Shown here: positions 60,444-64,000 of the stretch, in pieces | Position numbering within the stretch: the first letter of the stretch is position 1 | Layout of the letters: every line of letters starts with the position of its first letter | NCBI RefSeq assembly: GCF_937959485.1 | Contig: NZ_CALGPY010000006.1 | Coordinates: forward strand, 124,001 to 188,000 | Direction of reading: 5' to 3' | DNA from: an uncultured Campylobacter sp. | GTDB taxonomy: Bacteria; Campylobacterota; Campylobacteria; Campylobacterales; Campylobacteraceae | Length of the DNA: 64,000 nucleotides | The notes under the pieces: generated by a model | Database searches by the model: none | The model's input: only the letters and a program-made list of their open reading frames with translations | Told to the model about the DNA's origin: nothing | Program-made: the position numbers and the translations under genes

Positions 60444-63400
60444 TACGCCGCGATGATTTCGCGCACCTTTTCAGTGAAATTATCGCTCACGATGTATTCG
60501 GTCGGATAAACTAGCACCTCGCTGCCGTTGCGGATTCGCAGAATCAGCCGCTTGGTGTTTTTCAGCGCCGTGTCGCAAAATGCGAGATAGTAAATTTTAT
60601 AAATTTTCTCGCGACTAAGCTCGCCTAAGCTTAGCTCAAACTCGAAATCCTGCGCGTTTTTTCGCTGTGCCTCGCGCTCTTTGCGCGCCTTAAGGGCGGG
60701 ATCCTCCGCAGCAAACCCACCCCTTCGCCCCACAGAATTCTCTCCGCCGTAGCTGCCACTTCGTTCGCCACCGAAGCCGGAATTGCCGCCGTTAAAGCCT
60801 CCGCGCTCCCTACCACCGGAGCCTCGCACCTTACTAGGCACGTAGCCGTCGATATTTTGCGCGGCATCTAGAGTTAAAATTTCATCCAGATAAATTTGAA
60901 ATTTGCCGCCGTAAGGGCTCGTGTTTTTGCTAAGCCGCGCCCAAAACGCCATCGGGCGCTCCAGCTGCGCATCCGTTAGCGCAGTGACCGCATCGCAAAT
61001 ATCGCCGAACGCGCTCATCTCGAAGCTGCCCGCAAGATCAAGCACCGTAAGATTTGCCATCTGCTTACCCGATTTGGTCGTGCGCGAAAAGACGTTTTCG
61101 ATCCTGCCGACGCATAAAATTTTAACGCCCGCGCCCCCGTCGTCTACCAGCTCGCCGAATTCGCTGGATTTGGTGTATGAAATGCCGCCAAGCTCGGCGG
61201 CATAGGCTCTTAGCGGATTTTCGCCCAGAAATACTCCCGCGTGCGGACGAAAGCTCGGATCACGGGCGTTTTGCAGGCTCATCATCGAAAGAAACGACAG
61301 CTGATACGCTGCGCCGCCGACCGCGCTTTTTGAAATTTTAATCATAAAGGCGTACGGGCGCTCCCGCTCCTGCGGGCTTAAGTTTTCGATCGCCTTTAGC
61401 GCGTTATCGAACACCGCGAGCTCGAAGCTGCCGTGCAGATCAAGCACGTTTAAAATCCCCATTTTTTTGCCCGTTTTCGTCATGCGCGTGGATAGATCCT
61501 CGATCCGCCCCACGCTAAGCACCTCGGCGCTATCGCCCTCGATCTCGCTAAATGCCGAGGATAGCGTGTAGTCGATACCTTCTATCTCCTCTTTGTAATC
61601 ATCTAGCGGATGTCCCGAAAGATACACGCCCACGGTCTGCTGCTCAAATTTCAAAATTTCGCCCTGCGGAAATTCCTTGTCGGTATCGACGAAGCTCACG
61701 CTCATGCCGCTAGTCATATCCTCATCCTCGCCAAAAAGCGAGCTTGCGGCGTCCTTTTTAATCTCGGTGATTTTTTTCATCACGTCTAGGATATTTTCCA
61801 TATTTTGAATCATCGCCAGGCGACTCTTGCCCAGGCAATCCATCGCGCCTGCGTAGATCAGCGACTCGATGACCTTTTTATTGACGCGGAAATTATCCAC
61901 GCGCGAAGCAAAATCGTCGATGCTTTGAAATTTAGCCTCGCTCTGAAGCTCTAAGATATTCTCGATCGCGGCGCCGCCCACCCCCTTGATCGCGCCGAGA
62001 CCGTAGATGATCGAGGTGCCCGATTTGGAATTTTCGTCATCCACGACGCTAAAGCCTCTTAAGCTTTGATTGATCGACGGTGGCAAAAGCCCGATACCCA
62101 GGCGGCTAGCCTCGTCGATATATTTTGAAATTTTATCGGTATTGCCCTCCTCTGAAGTAAGCAGCGCCGCCATAAACTCCGCCGGATAGTAGGTCTTAAG
62201 ATAGGCCGTCTGAAAGGTGATCATCGAATACGCCGCGGCGTGGGATTTGTTAAAGCCGTAGGAGGCAAATTTCATAATCAGATCAAATAACTCATCCGCC
62301 TTAGCTACGTCAAAGCCCAGCTCTTTGGCACCGCTTAGATACTGCTCTCGCATGTGGGCAAGCTTCTTCTCATCCTTTTTACCCATCGCGCGGCGCACCA
62401 GATCGGCATCGCCCAAGCTAAAGCCGCCCACCTTCTGCACGATCTGCATGACCTGCTCTTGATAGACGATGATACCGTATGTGGGCTCTAAAATTTCTTT
62501 TATCTCTGGGAAGATATAGCTAGCGCTCAGCTCGCCGTGTTTGATCCTGATAAAATCAGGGATTAGATCCATCGGCCCCGGGCGGTATAGCGAGATCATC
62601 GCGATGATATCCTCGAAGCGGTCGGGGCGCAGGTTCATCGCAAGATCCTGCATGCCCACGCCCTCGATTTGAAAAATCCCCAGCGTGTTACCGCTTTGAA
62701 TCGTCTCGTAGGTCTTGTGGTCGTTGAAATCTATCTCCTCCCAGACGATATCACGGCCGTAGCGGCGCTTGACGAGCTTGGCGGCGTTATCGATAACGTC
62801 GAGGTTTTTTAGACCCAGGAAGTCAAATTTTATCAGATCGACGTCCTCGAGATAATTTTTGGTGTATTGCGTTACTAGGCGCGCATCCTCGCCCTTATCC
62901 TGCTTAAATAGCGGCGCTTTGTTCCACAGCGGCTCGTTTGAGATCACCACTCCCGCAGCGTGCATACCTGCATTGCGATTTAGCCCTTCAAGGCCCAGCG
63001 CAAACTCCCAAACCTGCTGTGCGATCGGATCTGCATCGATAAATTCTTTCAGCTTCGGCTCGGCGTCGTAAGCCTGCTTGAGCGTGATGCCGAGCTTATC
63101 GGGGATCAGCTTTGCCATCTTATCGGCCTGCGAAAGCGGCATATCGCAGACGCGAGCCACGTCGCGGATGACGCCGCGCGCGAGCAGCTTACCGAAGGTC
63201 GCAACCTGCGCTACATTGTATTTGCCATACTGATCGATGACGTAGTCGATCACCTCGCCTCTGCGCGCCTGGCAAAAATCCACGTCGATGTCGGGCATCG
63301 AGATACGCGACGGATTTAAAAATCGCTCAAAAAGTAGATTATACGGGATCGGATCGAGGTCAGTAATGCGAAGCGCATACGCGCAGATGCTGCCCGCCGC

Positions 63401-64000
63401 AGAGCCGCGACCTGGGCCAACCGGAATGTCGTGATCCTTCGCCCAGTTGATGAAATCCTGCACGATGACCATATAGCCCGAAAAATGCATGTTTTTGATG
63501 ATGGCAAGCTCCTTTTCCAGGCGCTCGCGATAAATTTCATGCTTAGTAGGATCAATAAATTTAAGGCGCTCTTTAAGCCCTTCGCGGCACAGATAATCGA
63601 ATAAAAAGTCATCGTTTGAAAAGCTATAGCGCTCATCAGGCTGCGGAAGCGAAAGCCCGAGCCTAGCGGCGTATTCGATCGTAAATTTAAAATTCGGCGG
63701 CGTCGGCGCGTAGTCCTTCTCGTCGAAAGCAAATTTCAGATTGCATTTTTCTACGATCTCGGCGGTATTTTCGATCACTTCGGGGATATCCGCAAAAAGC
63801 CGCCTCATCTCCTCATCGCTTTTTACGTAAAATTCCGAAACGACGTGTTTTAGGCGGTCGCCATCGTTGATCGTCTTGCCCATCGAGATGCACTGATAGA
63901 CGTCGTGAGCCTTGGCGCGATCCTTGCGCGAGTAGTGAGCGTCGTTCGTGGCGATGATCTTGACGCCGATTTCGCGCGAAAGGCGGATGAGGTCTTTATC
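60443..64000 (-). CDS. dnaE: DNA polymerase III alpha subunit, C-terminal 1,185 residues
   Basis: The replicative polymerase frame continues past the right edge; the codons up to 64000 (IIATNDAHYSRKDRAKAHDV) belong to the PHP domain. Visible are GPGRGSAAGSICAYALRI, the catalytic MPDIDVDFCQ, and YGFNKSHAAAYSMITFQTAY. Toward the end an OB-type segment of about 130 residues occurs twice (start of copies near GHPLDDY at about 61610 and GENPLRAY at about 61220). It is followed by a glycine-rich insert (about 60715-60830) and a conserved final domain. The insert is not part of the standard fold. Confidence 0.96.
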   Translation of the reverse strand, partial: DKDLIRLSREIGVKIIATNDAHYSRKDRAKAHDVYQCISMGKTINDGDRLKHVVSEFYVKSDEEMRRLFADIPEVIENTAEIVEKCNLKFAFDEKDYAPTPPNFKFTIEYAARLGLSLPQPDERYSFSNDDFLFDYLCREGLKERLKFIDPTKHEIYRERLEKELAIIKNMHFSGYMVIVQDFINWAKDHDIPVGPGRGSAAGSICAYALRITDLDPIPYNLLFERFLNPSRISMPDIDVDFCQARRGEVIDYVIDQYGKYNVAQVATFGKLLARGVIRDVARVCDMPLSQADKMAKLIPDKLGITLKQAYDAEPKLKEFIDADPIAQQVWEFALGLEGLNRNAGMHAAGVVISNEPLWNKAPLFKQDKGEDARLVTQYTKNYLEDVDLIKFDFLGLKNLDVIDNAAKLVKRRYGRDIVWEEIDFNDHKTYETIQSGNTLGIFQIEGVGMQDLAMNLRPDRFEDIIAMISLYRPGPMDLIPDFIRIKHGELSASYIFPEIKEILEPTYGIIVYQEQVMQIVQKVGGFSLGDADLVRRAMGKKDEKKLAHMREQYLSGAKELGFDVAKADELFDLIMKFASYGFNKSHAAAYSMITFQTAYLKTYYPAEFMAALLTSEEGNTDKISKYIDEASRLGIGLLPPSINQSLRGFSVVDDENSKSGTSIIYGLGAIKGVGGAAIENILELQSEAKFQSIDDFASRVDNFRVNKKVIESLIYAGAMDCLGKSRLAMIQNMENILDVMKKITEIKKDAASSLFGEDEDMTSGMSVSFVDTDKEFPQGEILKFEQQTVGVYLSGHPLDDYKEEIEGIDYTLSSAFSEIEGDSAEVLSVGRIEDLSTRMTKTGKKMGILNVLDLHGSFELAVFDNALKAIENLSPQERERPYAFMIKISKSAVGGAAYQLSFLSMMSLQNARDPSFRPHAGVFLGENPLRAYAAELGGISYTKSSEFGELVDDGGAGVKILCVGRIENVFSRTTKSGKQMANLTVLDLAGSFEMSAFGDICDAVTALTDAQLERPMAFWARLSKNTSPYGGKFQIYLDEILTLDAAQNIDGYVPSKVRGSGGRERGGFNGGNSGFGGERSGSYGGENSVGRRGGFAAEDPALKARKEREAQRKNAQDFEFELSLGELSREKIYKIYYLAFCDTALKNTKRLILRIRNGSEVLVYPTEYIVSDNFTEKVREIIAA

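Noticed and set aside
1..64000. tRNA and rRNA genes
   Set aside because: I looked in the larger gaps for T-loop (GTTCGA-type) and CCA-end patterns and for rRNA core motifs and found none convincing; a covariance-model scan would be decisive.

Overview
The window is a chromosomal segment of a Campylobacter-type epsilonproteobacterium. The evidence is the content and order of the housekeeping genes. der-aroK-trpS, fabH-plsX-rpmF-DUF177-ndk-ferredoxin with ahpC, phosphatase-ferredoxin-cosR-folB-plsY, and gatC-cvpA-fur-lysS-glyA-SPOR-aroE all follow, as far as I recall, the order in Campylobacter jejuni. The base composition is clearly richer in G+C than C. jejuni, with many GCG/CGC codons set among AAATTT-rich spacers. 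The respiratory genes are those of an anaerobe or microaerophile: a periplasmic flavin reductase with multihaem cytochromes, and cytochrome bd. Together these suit one of the oral or anaerobic Campylobacter species such as C. gracilis or its relatives, but I cannot name the species from sequence alone. No rRNA, tRNA, CRISPR array, insertion sequence or prophage was seen.

Layout. 1-4.4 kb (minus): end of a UPF0210 gene, an ACT-domain protein, a small membrane protein, trpS, a hypothetical, aroK and der. 5-6.9 kb (plus): two tandem EamA/DMT-type transporters. 7-10.4 kb (plus): a scar made of the front of a CoA-dehydratase-type activase joined to the tail of a double-cubane-cluster reductase, then an intact trio of ModA-like TAT-exported binding protein, NapH-like membrane ferredoxin and NifB-like radical SAM enzyme. 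10.6-13.5 kb (plus): a flavin reductase subunit, a tetrahaem cytochrome c and a NapC/NirT tetrahaem quinol dehydrogenase, followed by a decayed response regulator. 13.8-16.6 kb: proB and proA flanking a frameshifted EF-hand protein. 17-21.1 kb: a polar amino-acid ABC transporter with two binding proteins and a trans-sulfuration PLP enzyme. 21.7-24.6 kb (minus): polA. 24.7-27.7 kb: a DUF2249 / haem-copper-oxidase-like / MIP18 cluster and a beta-propeller protein.

27.8-34.9 kb (minus): Ppx/GppA, ferredoxin, histidine kinase, CosR-type regulator, folB, plsY and a HerA-like ATPase. 35-36.8 kb: an MTHFR-like gene and a decayed region. 36.8-40.2 kb (minus): fatty-acid and phospholipid start-up genes, rpmF, a DUF177 protein, ndk and ferredoxin. 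40.3-45 kb (plus): ahpC, a 9-bp tandem repeat, an M16 peptidase and a frameshifted SbmA/BacA-type transporter. 45-48.2 kb (minus): a CydX-like peptide, cydB, cydA and a DUF4492 protein. 48.6-55.8 kb (minus): aroE, SPOR protein, glyA, lysS, fur, cvpA, pilT and gatC. 55.9-59 kb (plus): a YfgM-like protein, a BamB-like lipoprotein, a hypothetical, coaX and short-form hisG. 59-60.4 kb is mostly decayed non-coding DNA, and 60.4-64 kb (minus) is dnaE, truncated by the window edge.

The most unusual item is the 7-10.3 kb island. An enzyme family carrying an Fe8S9 double-cubane cluster, surviving only as a remnant, sits directly beside an intact NifB-like enzyme, whose family builds a related 8Fe cluster; no nitrogenase gene is in view. 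Other themes are reading-frame breaks at homopolymers (T7 in the EF-hand gene, A9 in the transporter gene), a histidine kinase beside the normally orphan cosR, and a dispersed hairpin-tipped intergenic repeat present in two copies.
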